A stretch of 64,000 nt of DNA from an uncultured Propionibacteriaceae bacterium. Lineage in GTDB: Bacteria; Actinomycetota; Actinomycetes; Propionibacteriales; Propionibacteriaceae. Positions 16,272-25,277 of the stretch are shown piece by piece. Both the position numbers and the translations under genes were made by a program. The first letter of the stretch is position 1. Each line of letters opens with the position of its first letter. The notes under the pieces were generated by a model that saw only the letters and a list, made by a program, of their open reading frames with translations, was not told the DNA's origin and made no database searches. The stretch is taken from positions 1 to 64,000 of the forward strand of contig CAKZHP010000132.1 in NCBI GenBank assembly GCA_936924635.1. The letters are read 5' to 3'.

Positions 16272-18992
16272 CTACTTGCTGATCTTGGCGGCCAGTTGCT
16301 CAGGTCCTCCGAGGGGCAGGGACAGCCCTACTGCGACTGTGGGGAAAAGGTCCGGGCGCTCAATGACATGGAACAGGATGAGACCGGGATGCCCCACGGG
16401 TCGCCAGGGGCTAGAACGGTCGGGCTCTCGTTGGTGGAGGTGGTAGTCGAAGAGGTGGTCTCCAAGGTAGTCGCGTCCCAGAGCCTCGGGGTTCTGGCTT
16501 CCCCAGTGGATCTTCGCGTCAGGGCCTAGCGTTCGTTCCATGGTTCTCACCGCGAAGCCAATGTGGGCCAACGGGCCCTCCCGGACCTCGGGGCCGTTCC
16601 CGTACCGGATCCCGACATGGAAACGAGGTTGCTGGGCGGACTTGGCGCCGAGATCCGACATCGCCCACGGCGTGCTGGGATCATCCGTGCTCGACAGGCC
16701 GGGAGCGCGGCGGTCCAACAGGGCCGCCCACAGGCGCAGGTAGGCGCCGATCGAGTACGGGCAGTCTGATCGGAAGCTGGGCTCTGACGAGCCGATCACG
16801 GGGCGGTAGAGCGGGGACGCGTCGTCGGTCTCGGAGAGACCGAGGATTCGTTCGAGGTTTGACCACCGGTTAGACATCCAACCGGCTGTTTCGGGCGTGT
16901 AGGTGTCGTAACGGAGCTTGTCAAAGACGGAGGCAGCCTGGTTCAGACTGAGGGACTGTTCGAGGATGCGTCCGCGCGTCCGGCCAGACACGATCAGGTC
17001 TCTCGAGGAGTACTTGGTGAAGAGGTTGGCGATGATGCCCCCGTTGGGGTCCGGCTCTCGGCCGGAAGACATGAGGGACACGATGGAGCGTGCTGGGGGT
17101 GACAACGGCACCGTCGACAGGTTTGCGATCTTTCCCGTAGCGGCGAACTCGAGCCCGCCCAGAACCGTGAGAGTGGGCGGTTCTCCGAGCTCCTCCATCA
17201 GCCGCATCACCTGTGTGCGCAGTGCCTCGTCAGCATCGTTGTATGCAGTGAAGAGTCGCTGCTGCTGATCAGGCAAGAAGACCCTGCAGAGCTCGAGGTC
17301 CTTGCCGCGGTACCCGAACCAACGCTGCATCTGCATCTGGGTGTCGGCGACTGGGTTGTCGGATGTGCGGTAGAAGAGGGTAGTCGTCAGGCCTTCCAGC
17401 GTGAGCCCTCGCGACATCACGTTGCCAGATACGAAGATGGTGCAGAGATCGCGCGGTGCGCTCCACTCTCCGTCGATCTCCCGCCCGACGAAGTCGGGGC
17501 GGTCCTCGATGGAGCCATCGCTGTTGACCACGGAGATCTTGGTTGCGGGGATTATTTCTTCGAGAATAAGGCGTCGGATCTCCTCCCAGTCCTCGAGGTG
17601 GGGAACTGGACGCGCGGGGCAACAGTACTCAGTGACGACCGCATCAGCCGACGCCTGGTAGTCGCTCAACCATCGCGTCCATGCGCCCGGGTCATCCTCG
17701 ATCTGCTGGCGAAGGTGCGGCAGAGACAGCCGTCGCTCGCCCAAGTCGTACAGCTCTCCTGCTGCGTCCTGCTCCACTCCCCAGGACCATGCCAGCAGAT
17801 CGACTGCAGCCGCGCGGTGCTCCCTCAGTCGCGCCGAGGGATGGATCAGGGCAGTGTGCGGAGGCGGGACGGCCGCGAGCAGCTCTTCGCTGGAGGGCCA
17901 CGTCTTTCTCCTGGCGCCATGAGGCCCGAGACCAGTGCCGCGACGCCACTGGCGGACCGCGCCAGCGACGAGGAATGCCCGGACAGCGTCTCCGATGGCT
18001 TCAGAGTGCGTCTCGGACGGGACGCTGACAAGGCTCGACGAAAGTCTTCGGTAGAACACGTCGCCACCGGTGTAGAAGCCCTTGAGCCCACCAGGTTCCA
18101 TGTATGTGGGCTGCCTGGGAACGAGCTGACCCTGGTCGGACGGTGTCCGGAGTGCAACGACGAAGTCTTGCGGCGCCAAGGGGTTGAGGTCGGCTTGCAG
18201 GAAATTGGCCTGGGGAGTTGCCGTGTAGGCGAGATAGGTTGCCGCCATCCCGGGCCAGCGCGGCTCGAGCGGTGCGGATCGGCGGCTCCACAGATCCGCG
18301 ATCAGACGCGGTGTGATCTTCAGGTTCTCGGTGGTGCTGTCTACGCCTCGCTCCGCTTCAGCATCCAGGATAGAGCCATCGTCAGCCTCATCGTCCAGGA
18401 CGACCATCCTGAAATCGAGCCCACGCTCCATCGCAAGGGGGAACACAGTTTCGTGAAGGAAATGTCTTATCGCGCGCAGATGATCTGCATGCTTCATGAC
18501 CATAGCCACCAGCGGCGTTCTGGCCTCCAGATGCTTGCGCATCTGCACCGGACTGGCTCTGTACAGCTCAGACGGTCGGGCGTCCTGGTTCGCCATGGCC
18601 TGCACGCTGGGCACCAGAAGGCGCTCGCGAGCACGTTCCTGCCTTGACCCTGGCGGATCCAGCTGCGACAGGTACCTATCGTACGTCTGGCGCCACAACG
18701 AGAGCTTTGTGCCGCACAGGATGACCACGAGGTCTACGCCTGAGTCTACGGCAAGGGCCGTTACCCCGAGCATCGAGGCGGTCTTGCCGGACTGGATGGA
18801 TCCCATCACAACGCCTCGTCGGACCGTTCCGGGATCCCCCTGAGGTCTGATGGCGTGCTCGACGATATATCGGCAGTCCGCTTCGATGACTTCACGGGAT
18901 CGGTCGCTGAATCCGCTGAGGGAACTCTCGTACCTGGCCCACCATGTGCGGGGTGCTTCCGGCGGGGAGGGGACGATGATCTCAGTCATCAC
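16272..18992 (-). CDS. Z1-domain superfamily 2 ATPase/helicase-like protein
   Basis: The 906-residue protein has an N-terminal P-loop GSIQSGKT (about 64-71), a DEAD-like motif VVLDDEADD (about 197-205), and the characteristic Z1 domain in the second half: FVSGNVMSRGLTLEGL (about 515-530) followed by SDNPVADTQMQMQRWFGYR, the arginine-rich C-terminal helicase motif. Z1 proteins are putative DNA translocases of restriction-type systems. The start is GTG 18992 or ATG 18989; the former overlaps the stop of the DUF262 gene. It is the central ATPase of this island, presumably driving the DUF4420 nuclease. Confidence 0.9.
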   Translation of the reverse strand: MMTEIIVPSPPEAPRTWWARYESSLSGFSDRSREVIEADCRYIVEHAIRPQGDPGTVRRGVVMGSIQSGKTASMLGVTALAVDSGVDLVVILCGTKLSLWRQTYDRYLSQLDPPGSRQERARERLLVPSVQAMANQDARPSELYRASPVQMRKHLEARTPLVAMVMKHADHLRAIRHFLHETVFPLAMERGLDFRMVVLDDEADDGSILDAEAERGVDSTTENLKITPRLIADLWSRRSAPLEPRWPGMAATYLAYTATPQANFLQADLNPLAPQDFVVALRTPSDQGQLVPRQPTYMEPGGLKGFYTGGDVFYRRLSSSLVSVPSETHSEAIGDAVRAFLVAGAVRQWRRGTGLGPHGARRKTWPSSEELLAAVPPPHTALIHPSARLREHRAAAVDLLAWSWGVEQDAAGELYDLGERRLSLPHLRQQIEDDPGAWTRWLSDYQASADAVVTEYCCPARPVPHLEDWEEIRRLILEEIIPATKISVVNSDGSIEDRPDFVGREIDGEWSAPRDLCTIFVSGNVMSRGLTLEGLTTTLFYRTSDNPVADTQMQMQRWFGYRGKDLELCRVFLPDQQQRLFTAYNDADEALRTQVMRLMEELGEPPTLTVLGGLEFAATGKIANLSTVPLSPPARSIVSLMSSGREPDPNGGIIANLFTKYSSRDLIVSGRTRGRILEQSLSLNQAASVFDKLRYDTYTPETAGWMSNRWSNLERILGLSETDDASPLYRPVIGSSEPSFRSDCPYSIGAYLRLWAALLDRRAPGLSSTDDPSTPWAMSDLGAKSAQQPRFHVGIRYGNGPEVREGPLAHIGFAVRTMERTLGPDAKIHWGSQNPEALGRDYLGDHLFDYHLHQREPDRSSPWRPVGHPGLILFHVIERPDLFPTVAVGLSLPLGGPEQLAAKISK

Positions 18993-20824
18993 ACCGTGAG
19001 TGCGTGCTTGAGGACGGGAACCCCCGAGGTGCCGAACTGGGTCAGGAGAGCGTCATCAGCTTCGTCCAGCGTCACCCCCAGCTCGTGGATCACCACCTCC
19101 GCGATGCGTGCAATGTACTTCCACTGGTCGCGAGTTTGGGTCTTGGTCATGCGCTTGAGCTCGCCGGTGAGTTCTTCAAGGGCCTCGGCATGGTCGAGGA
19201 CGACGTCGGCGGTTTCATCGCCCAGCACGGCCGCGGCGAGCGTGACGCCGATCAAGGAGCCAACCAGCGGAAGCTCCTGCCAACGAGTGCTGGAGCTGGA
19301 GGTCGTCATGAACCTGGGCGCCCATGCCTCGGGGGACCCGGAGTGGGCGACAAGTCCCTGGTAGAGGAGCTCGATCGCCTGCGCGGCCCCCGATTCGGAG
19401 GTGATCGTGTGTCCGGGCTTCTCCAGCGAGGAGAGCCATTCGTTCATATGGCTGGCGGTCGAACGAAGGGACGCCTTGTCGTCGGGGTCTCGGGAGTCGA
19501 AGAAGATCACCGAGGAGACCCAGCTCAAGACCTTCGTGCGCCGGTAGCGCGTCTCACCGAACTGGTAGCTGCGCAGAATCGCTGGAATGACAGACAGGTG
19601 CGACCAGCCCGCCTTGAGGAACGGGGCGACTCCCTCGATATCCGGGCTGTCTCCAGCCGCGACGAGGAGGCCCCGCATGATGTGGAGTCGATGATATAGG
19701 GCATTCCGGATCTCTTCAGCGTTCAGATGTTTTCCCTGCTTGTTGTAGAGGCTGAAGACCTCGTGCACCTGGCGTGGGGTTGCCTGGTCGTACTCGATGA
19801 TGGGGACTTTGTAGTCGGTCGACATCTCAAAGAGGTCGCTGACCTGGATGCCGCCGGGCAGGGTGTGATCTCTGACCTCTGAGTAGTAACGTCCACGGAG
19901 GGGGGCAAGATCTCCCTTGAGCGCGTCTTCGCCAGAGCGCAACTTGAAGGGGAAGTAGTACTTGCGTTCCAGCGTCTCGGTGAGCTGGTCCCCCGTCGCG
20001 TTCTTCCAGGCGGTGCGGAATTTGGGGTAGTCCTCTCGGAACAACGAGAGAAGCTGGGGCGCGCGATCGGTTATCTCAGCGATCGCCACAGGATGCGCCC
20101 CTACGAACCGGAGGATCGCCGTCAGGCGCTGCTTGCCGTCGACCACCTCGAAGTGACTGTTCTTGCCTGATGGCTTGAGGAGGATGACCGAGGGCAGAGG
20201 TATTCCTCGCAGGATTGACTCGATGAGGAGACGAGCATCGGAAGTCGGCCAGACGTCGTCCCGCTGGTAGGACGGGCTGAGGTTCAGCTTCGCCTGTTTC
20301 GCACGATCGACGAACTCACGGATGTTCCAGGTCCCGGCTTTCGCATTGATGATGCCGGAGTCTGAGTCGATGTCTGGCGCAGCATCCTCCCAGGCCTCGA
20401 CCCATCCCTGCGTCGCAGAACGTACGTTTGCTTCCGACTCGAGTCGCTCCATGAAGAGTTGCTGGTTGGACTTGGCCGTGTCGAGGCGCTGCTGCAGGAT
20501 CTCCAGCCCGTTCAGGGTGAGGCGGCCCTGGTGCGCAATCTTCTCCGGCGTGGTCTCGAGGCCCCGCGCAAGGCTCGCTAGGAACGCCCCGGGGCTGTCC
20601 TCGGAGAGGTCTTCGCCAAGATAGAGCCACCCCTGGACCTCTGCGAGACGAGACATCCACCCCGCCGACGCAAAGGTCACGTCCTGGGACTGGAAGGCGT
20701 CGCATGCTTTCACGCCCTCCGGAGTCTCAAGTGCGGTGGACAAGTCAGCCATCTGTTCCCCGATGGCGGCTTCCAGGCCGAGGCGCGTCTCTTCGTCGTC
20801 TGCGCTGACGTACAGGGATGTCAC
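18989..20824 (-). CDS. DUF262 (GmrS/ParB-like) protein of the Z1 island
   Basis: The 611-residue protein has a unique helical N terminus (about 1-165), then a DUF262 domain: WNIREFVDRAKQAKLNLSPS with YQRDDVW, LLIESILRGIPLPSVIL, and FEVVDGKQRLTAILRF (about 225-236), the DGxQR-type NTP-binding motif of GmrSD and SspE/BrxU-like proteins. No HNH/DUF1524 nuclease domain is visible in the C-terminal half, so it looks like a sensor/NTPase without its own nuclease. GTG 20824 has a ribosome site AAGGAG eight bases upstream. It heads the transcript and overlaps the Z1 gene by 4 bp. The divergent vsr start is only 53 bp away. Confidence 0.87.
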   Translation of the reverse strand: MTSLYVSADDEETRLGLEAAIGEQMADLSTALETPEGVKACDAFQSQDVTFASAGWMSRLAEVQGWLYLGEDLSEDSPGAFLASLARGLETTPEKIAHQGRLTLNGLEILQQRLDTAKSNQQLFMERLESEANVRSATQGWVEAWEDAAPDIDSDSGIINAKAGTWNIREFVDRAKQAKLNLSPSYQRDDVWPTSDARLLIESILRGIPLPSVILLKPSGKNSHFEVVDGKQRLTAILRFVGAHPVAIAEITDRAPQLLSLFREDYPKFRTAWKNATGDQLTETLERKYYFPFKLRSGEDALKGDLAPLRGRYYSEVRDHTLPGGIQVSDLFEMSTDYKVPIIEYDQATPRQVHEVFSLYNKQGKHLNAEEIRNALYHRLHIMRGLLVAAGDSPDIEGVAPFLKAGWSHLSVIPAILRSYQFGETRYRRTKVLSWVSSVIFFDSRDPDDKASLRSTASHMNEWLSSLEKPGHTITSESGAAQAIELLYQGLVAHSGSPEAWAPRFMTTSSSSTRWQELPLVGSLIGVTLAAAVLGDETADVVLDHAEALEELTGELKRMTKTQTRDQWKYIARIAEVVIHELGVTLDEADDALLTQFGTSGVPVLKHALTV

Positions 20825-20877
20825 AACAACAACTCCTTCGGCTCGGCTCTGCCGCGGCAGAGCGGGATGATGATCTC

Positions 20878-21330
20878 ATGGGAGACAAGGCTTTCCACGT
20901 ACCCGCTCATCCTGGCTCGTCGTCGACGGCCATCTCGGCCCGGATATCCAAGGCGGCTCGGCGGGACACACGACCGGAGGTCTTGCTGAGGCAGTTGCTC
21001 CACAGGAGCGGACTGAGGTACCGAGTCACGTATCCTGTGCCGTCGAGGCCGCGATGAACGATCGACATCGCGCTTCCTCGCGTGAAGGTGGCGATCTTCG
21101 TCGACGGATGCTTCTGGCACGGATGCCCAGAGCATGGAACAGATCCGGCCGCCCACAAGGAGTGCTGGCGCACGAAGCTGGCCGTAAATCGGGCCCGGGA
21201 TGCGGACACGACGGAGGTGCTCGTGGCCCACGGGTGGCGTGTGCTACGCATCTGGGAGCGCGTTCCGCCTCAGACAGCCAGCGCGCTCGTTAAGAGCGCC
21301 GCCCGTGGCGATCAGCCCGCCAAGGGGTAG
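20878..21330 (+). pseudogene. vsr: Very short patch repair endonuclease, interrupted by an in-frame TGA
   Basis: The frame from ATG 20878 to TAG 21330 encodes 151 codons, the normal length of Vsr, with ARISKAARRDTRPEVLLRQL, GLRYRVTYPVPSRPR, then a TGA at 21055-21057, then TIDIALPRVKVAIFVDGCFW with HGCPEHG and GWRVLRIWER. All Vsr motifs are in one frame, so a single nonsense codon, most simply CGA to TGA, is the only lesion. Vsr nicks at T:G mismatches left by 5-methylcytosine deamination and normally accompanies a cytosine methylase, here the convergent gene whose end overlaps by 19 bp. Restart at GTG 21082 or an ATG beyond would lack the N-terminal Asp/metal region. A sequencing error is the alternative. 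Confidence 0.85.
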
Positions 21331-22694
21331 GGCATCCATGCGTAGGCGGCAGGGTGCAGGATCCCGGGGGAAGGGTTTGGATCCGCCGTAAGCACGGCGC
21401 GACGGATGTGATCGGGGATGCGGGGATCCCCGCTCGCCACATCTTGCTCGACGTGCGACCTCAGGACATGCCAGACGGCCCCGACAGGGACGCCGTTTCC
21501 CGCCTGCTTGTAAGACGCTGAATCTCTGGTGTTGTGGAACACGAACCCGTCAGGCAGTCCCTGCAGCCGCGCCACCTCGTGTGGCGTGAGCCGCCGTTTC
21601 CAGGGCCCATAGATAGAGGTTTGGGTGATGGCTACGAGGGCGGGCAGGTAGGTCGGTGCCTTGCATCGGATCCCAGATGGCCGCAGTTGGATGGCCGTCC
21701 GCCAGACGGAAGGGTTCGCCACGTCGAGCTGCCACTCGAACTTGCGTCTCGACGCGGGGAAGGAGGGGAGGTCTGGATGGTCGGCCTTCCAGCGCTCGAT
21801 CTCCGCACGGTGGGCGAGGTAGAACAACTCATTCTTCCGAATGAAGTCCTGCTTCCAGGCTGGCAGCAAAGCCAGTTCCGCCTCAGAGTGCCCACGCCAG
21901 TCGTCAGACCAGAGGGGGAAGCCCGGGAGGCGGCGACCCATGCGCTTCCACATTCGCTGAACGAAGTCGTCCCAGACATCGATCCAGTGGGCTTCGTCCT
22001 TGCTCAGCGTGCCTCGTTCGACCTCGGGATCCAGAGCCCACTCGGCCCGCCACATCTTGGGGTCCCAGCCGTCCACGGGCCGCGGAGCGACGGCAGGTGC
22101 GATGTCCTCGCGCGCGTCCTCTTCGCCCACGTAGGTGGCAGAGATGAAGACTCGTTCCCGGATCTGGGGCGTGCCTCCACGCTCTGGTGGGAGGTAGTGA
22201 GGGCTGAACACCTGCGGGGTCGAGGACACGCGGTACCCGAGTGAGCGCAGGGTCTCGACGATCCTCGACCACTCGTGTCGATGACGGGGGCCCGCGAGGT
22301 TTCGGACGTTCTCAAGAAGGACAACGCTGGGCCGGCGAGCCTGGATGACGCGGGCAATCGCCCAGAAGACTGTCCCTCGGATCTCGTCCATCCCCTGCTG
22401 ACGACCAGACTTGGAGAACGGTTGGCAGGGAAAACCAGCGGTCAGGACGTCATGAGCGGGGACGTCGATGCTGTTCGCAGTGACAGCCTCGAAGATGTCT
22501 CGGTTGACCTTGGGCGGCTCCGCGCCCGCCGGGAACCAGTTGCGTGAATAGGTCCCGAACGCCGCATCGTCGATCTCGGAGACGTAGACGCACTCCCCAC
22601 CAGCGTGGCTCAGTGCCGCGTGAAACCCGCCCACGCCCGCGCAGATGTCTGCAAAGACGAAGGGAGCGCGCGCGGGAGGCTGGGTCAACGGCAC
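21312..22694 (-). CDS. dcm: DNA (cytosine-5) methyltransferase
   Basis: The 460-residue enzyme carries the ordered C5-methylase motifs: I FADICAGVGGFHAAL (SAM binding), IV GFPCQPFSKSG with catalytic Cys90, VI VVLLENVRNL, VIII QIRERVF, and IX-X RRLTPHEVARLQGLPDGF with YKQAGNGVPVGAVW. A long variable region (about 190-345) is the target-recognition domain; its sequence specificity cannot be read. It protects the host DNA in the Z1 island and generates the substrate for Vsr repair. It is transcribed on the minus strand, separated from the DUF262-Z1-DUF4420 genes by the opposite-strand vsr. Confidence 0.93.
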   Translation of the reverse strand: MPLTQPPARAPFVFADICAGVGGFHAALSHAGGECVYVSEIDDAAFGTYSRNWFPAGAEPPKVNRDIFEAVTANSIDVPAHDVLTAGFPCQPFSKSGRQQGMDEIRGTVFWAIARVIQARRPSVVLLENVRNLAGPRHRHEWSRIVETLRSLGYRVSSTPQVFSPHYLPPERGGTPQIRERVFISATYVGEEDAREDIAPAVAPRPVDGWDPKMWRAEWALDPEVERGTLSKDEAHWIDVWDDFVQRMWKRMGRRLPGFPLWSDDWRGHSEAELALLPAWKQDFIRKNELFYLAHRAEIERWKADHPDLPSFPASRRKFEWQLDVANPSVWRTAIQLRPSGIRCKAPTYLPALVAITQTSIYGPWKRRLTPHEVARLQGLPDGFVFHNTRDSASYKQAGNGVPVGAVWHVLRSHVEQDVASGDPRIPDHIRRAVLTADPNPSPGILHPAAYAWMPYPLAG

Positions 22695-22808
22695 ATGCAG
22701 AGCTTACAGGGGACGGCCGACAGTTGCTGCGCGACACAGACATGGCTGACAGACGCCCCGAGCGTCCGGGCCCGGATCTCCGACCCGTACACGGTAGAAC
22801 TAGGACCC

Positions 22809-24059
22809 ATGAGCGAGACGGTCTGTTACGTGAGCCAGTGGTACCACCCCGAGAACGTCGGGGTGGCGTGCTGGGTGCCCGAGCAGCTGGAGCGCATGGG
22901 CTGGGACGTCACGGTGCTCACCGGCGTGCCGAACTACCCCACCGGCGTGGTGCCCGAGGGCTACCGCGCTGACCGCGCCAGCCGGGAGATGATCGGCCCG
23001 ATCGAGGTCCGCCGGACACCCCTCTACCCGAGCCACGACGGCCGCGCCCTGGGGCGCATGCTCAACATCAGCTCGTGGGCGCTCTCCAGCACCCTGTACG
23101 GCATCGGCGACATCCGCCGCGCCGGGCTGGCGGTCGTCTACAGCTCGCCCGTCACCGCGAACCTGGCTCCGATGGTGGCCAGGCTGCTGTTCCGCACCCC
23201 GTACGTCACGATGATCCAGGACCTCTGGCCCGACTCCGTGTTCGCGTCGGGGTTCCTTACCTCGGGGCCGCTCTACCGGATCGCCAACGCCGTGATGGGG
23301 GCGTTCGCCAAGCTGTCGTACCGGCTCAGCTCCCACGTCACCGTGCTCTCGCCGTCGATGAAGCAGGTGCTCGTCGACCGGGGCGTGCCGCCGGAGAAGA
23401 TCTCGCTCGTCTACAACTGGGTCGACGAGTCGCTGTTCGGCGCCCCCGTCGAGCCCGACCCCAGCCTGCGCGGCGACCTCGGCCTCGGCGAGAGCGACTT
23501 CATCGCCCTGTACGCAGGTGCGCACGGCACCGCGCAGGGGCTGGGGGTGCTGGTCGAGGCGATGGCGCAGATCGGCGCCGACGAGCGCATCCACATGGTG
23601 ACGCTCGGCGACGGGATCGACTCCGAGCGGCTCCGTGGCCTCGCGGAGGAGCTCGGCGTGACCGATCGCCTGCACTTCCTCGGCCGTCGGCCTATGGCTG
23701 CCATGCCGGGGCTCCTCGCCGCCGCCGACCTGCAGCTGGTCTGTCTCACCGACACCCCGCTGTTCCGAGTCAACATGCCCAGCAAGGTGCCCTCGCTGCT
23801 CGCGGCCGGGCACCCGGTGCTGGTCGTCGCCGCCGGTGACCCGGCCGACGTGGTCACCGGCGCGGGGGCGGGGTTCGCGGCGTCCCCCGACGACCCCGGA
23901 GCCGTCGCCACCGCGCTGCGTGAGGCGAAGGACGCCGGCGCCGCTGCGCTGCGGGCGATGGGGGAGCGGGGCAAGGCCTTGTACGAGTCGGAGATGGCGG
24001 CCGCCATCGGCGGGGCACGTCTCACCGAGATCCTGCGCCGGGCTCGCGACAAGGGCTGA
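22809..24059 (+). CDS. WbuB-like GT4 glycosyltransferase (probable L-FucNAc transferase)
   Basis: A 416-residue GT-B glycosyltransferase: N-terminal VCYVSQWYHPENVGVACWVP, the acceptor-domain loop MIQDLWPDSVFASGF, and the C-terminal donor-binding group-1 domain (ALYAGAHGTAQGLGVLVEAM, VNMPSKVPSLLAAGHPVLV). The DLWPDS and NMPSKVPS motifs are typical of WbuB/WbpH-like enzymes that transfer L-FucNAc in O-antigens or capsules. ATG 22809 fits the family start; the frame is open upstream to 22605 but that overlaps the dcm start. It heads the polysaccharide segment that encodes UDP-L-FucNAc synthesis just downstream, which supports the substrate guess. Confidence 0.85.
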   Translation: MSETVCYVSQWYHPENVGVACWVPEQLERMGWDVTVLTGVPNYPTGVVPEGYRADRASREMIGPIEVRRTPLYPSHDGRALGRMLNISSWALSSTLYGIGDIRRAGLAVVYSSPVTANLAPMVARLLFRTPYVTMIQDLWPDSVFASGFLTSGPLYRIANAVMGAFAKLSYRLSSHVTVLSPSMKQVLVDRGVPPEKISLVYNWVDESLFGAPVEPDPSLRGDLGLGESDFIALYAGAHGTAQGLGVLVEAMAQIGADERIHMVTLGDGIDSERLRGLAEELGVTDRLHFLGRRPMAAMPGLLAAADLQLVCLTDTPLFRVNMPSKVPSLLAAGHPVLVVAAGDPADVVTGAGAGFAASPDDPGAVATALREAKDAGAAALRAMGERGKALYESEMAAAIGGARLTEILRRARDKG

Positions 24060-24110
24060 TCGCGGCGCCCCGCCCCGTCGCTGTCAGCGGCCGCCGATAT
24101 GCTCGCGTGG

Positions 24111-25277
24111 GTGACCACCGAGACCAAGGGCGGCCTGTACGGCGCCGACACCATGGCCGACCCGTCCGAGCGTGACCTCGCCGAGACCGTCGACGAGACC
24201 CCCGAGGTGCCAGACGACTCCGATCCGGTCGCGGCCCCGGAGCGTACGGTCGAGCTCACCGGCAAGGTCGTCACCATCACCGGCGGCACCGGCTCGTTCG
24301 GCTCCACGATGGCCCGGCACCTGCTCGCCAACGGCGTGGCGCAGGTCAACGTGCTGAGCCGTGACGAGGCCAAGCAGGACGCCATGCGGCGCCAGCTCAA
24401 CGACGACCGGATGCGCTACTTCCTGGGCGACGTGCGCGACGCGCAGTCGCTGGACGCCCCGATGGAGGGGGCCGCGTACGTCTTCCACGCGGCCGCCCTC
24501 AAGCAGGTGCCGAGCTGCGAGTTCTTCCCGCAGCAGGCCGTGCTCACCAACGTCACCGGCAGTCACAACGTCATCGAGGCGGCCGCCCGCGCCGGCGTCG
24601 CGTCGGTGGTGATGCTGTCGACCGACAAGGCCGTCTACCCCGTCAACGCCATGGGCATGAGCAAGGCGCTGATGGAGAAGACGGCCCAGGCGTACGCGCG
24701 CAACCACCCCGCCTCCACGATGACGGTGAGCATCACGCGGTACGGCAACGTGATGTACAGCCGGGGCTCGGTCATCCCGCACTTCGTGCAGCAGCTGCGC
24801 GACGGCGCCCCGCTCACGGTCACCGAGCCGACCATGACCCGGTTCCTGATGAGCCTCGACGACTCGGTCGACCTGGTGCTGCACGCGTTCTCGAACGCGC
24901 TGCCCGGTGACCTGTTCGTCAAGAAGGCGCCCGCCACCACCGTGGAGACCCTGGCGCGCGCGGTCGCGAGCCTGCTGGGCGAGGACGACCCGAGGCTGGA
25001 GGTGATCGGCGCCCGGCACGGCGAGAAGATGCACGAGTCGTTGCTCAGCGTCGAGGAGATGGTGCAGGCCGAGGACCAGGGCGACTACTACCGGGTGCCG
25101 CTCGACGCGCGGGGGCTGCAGTACGAGGTGTACTTCGACGAGGGCGAGCGCCGCATCCCCAAGGACCGCGACTACACCTCGGCCAGCACCACCCAGCTCG
25201 ACCTGGAGCAGACCAAGGCGCTCCTCATGACCGTGCCGGAGATGCGCGCCGCCGTGGAGGGTGGACCGGTCCGGTGA
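24111..25277 (+). CDS. capE: CapE/FnlA-type UDP-GlcNAc 4,6-dehydratase/5-epimerase
   Basis: An extended SDR that starts UDP-L-FucNAc synthesis by converting UDP-GlcNAc to the 4-keto-6-deoxy L-arabino intermediate. The 388-residue form has an acidic leader (about 1-45) absent from the usual ~340-aa enzyme, then TGGTGSFGSTMARHLL (NAD), VFHAAALKQVPSCEFFP, LSTDKAVYPVNAMGMSKAL with the SMK-type catalytic triad, and MTRFLMSLDDSVDLVLHAF. GTG 24111 is chosen because a TATGCT -10 at 24098-24103 places the transcript start on it, suggesting a leaderless message; ATG 24099 and ATG 24153 are alternatives. The stop overlaps capF. Confidence 0.88.
   Translation: MTTETKGGLYGADTMADPSERDLAETVDETPEVPDDSDPVAAPERTVELTGKVVTITGGTGSFGSTMARHLLANGVAQVNVLSRDEAKQDAMRRQLNDDRMRYFLGDVRDAQSLDAPMEGAAYVFHAAALKQVPSCEFFPQQAVLTNVTGSHNVIEAAARAGVASVVMLSTDKAVYPVNAMGMSKALMEKTAQAYARNHPASTMTVSITRYGNVMYSRGSVIPHFVQQLRDGAPLTVTEPTMTRFLMSLDDSVDLVLHAFSNALPGDLFVKKAPATTVETLARAVASLLGEDDPRLEVIGARHGEKMHESLLSVEEMVQAEDQGDYYRVPLDARGLQYEVYFDEGERRIPKDRDYTSASTTQLDLEQTKALLMTVPEMRAAVEGGPVR

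Noticed and set aside
21055..21057. Selenocysteine or recoded TGA in vsr
   Set aside because: The position is between R and T in family context, not a Cys site, and no selenocysteine insertion element is evident; nonsense mutation is simpler.
15220..22694. DISARM or BREX system
   Set aside because: No drmA/drmB/drmC, brxL/pglZ or other defining genes are present; the Z1 and DUF4420 families point elsewhere.
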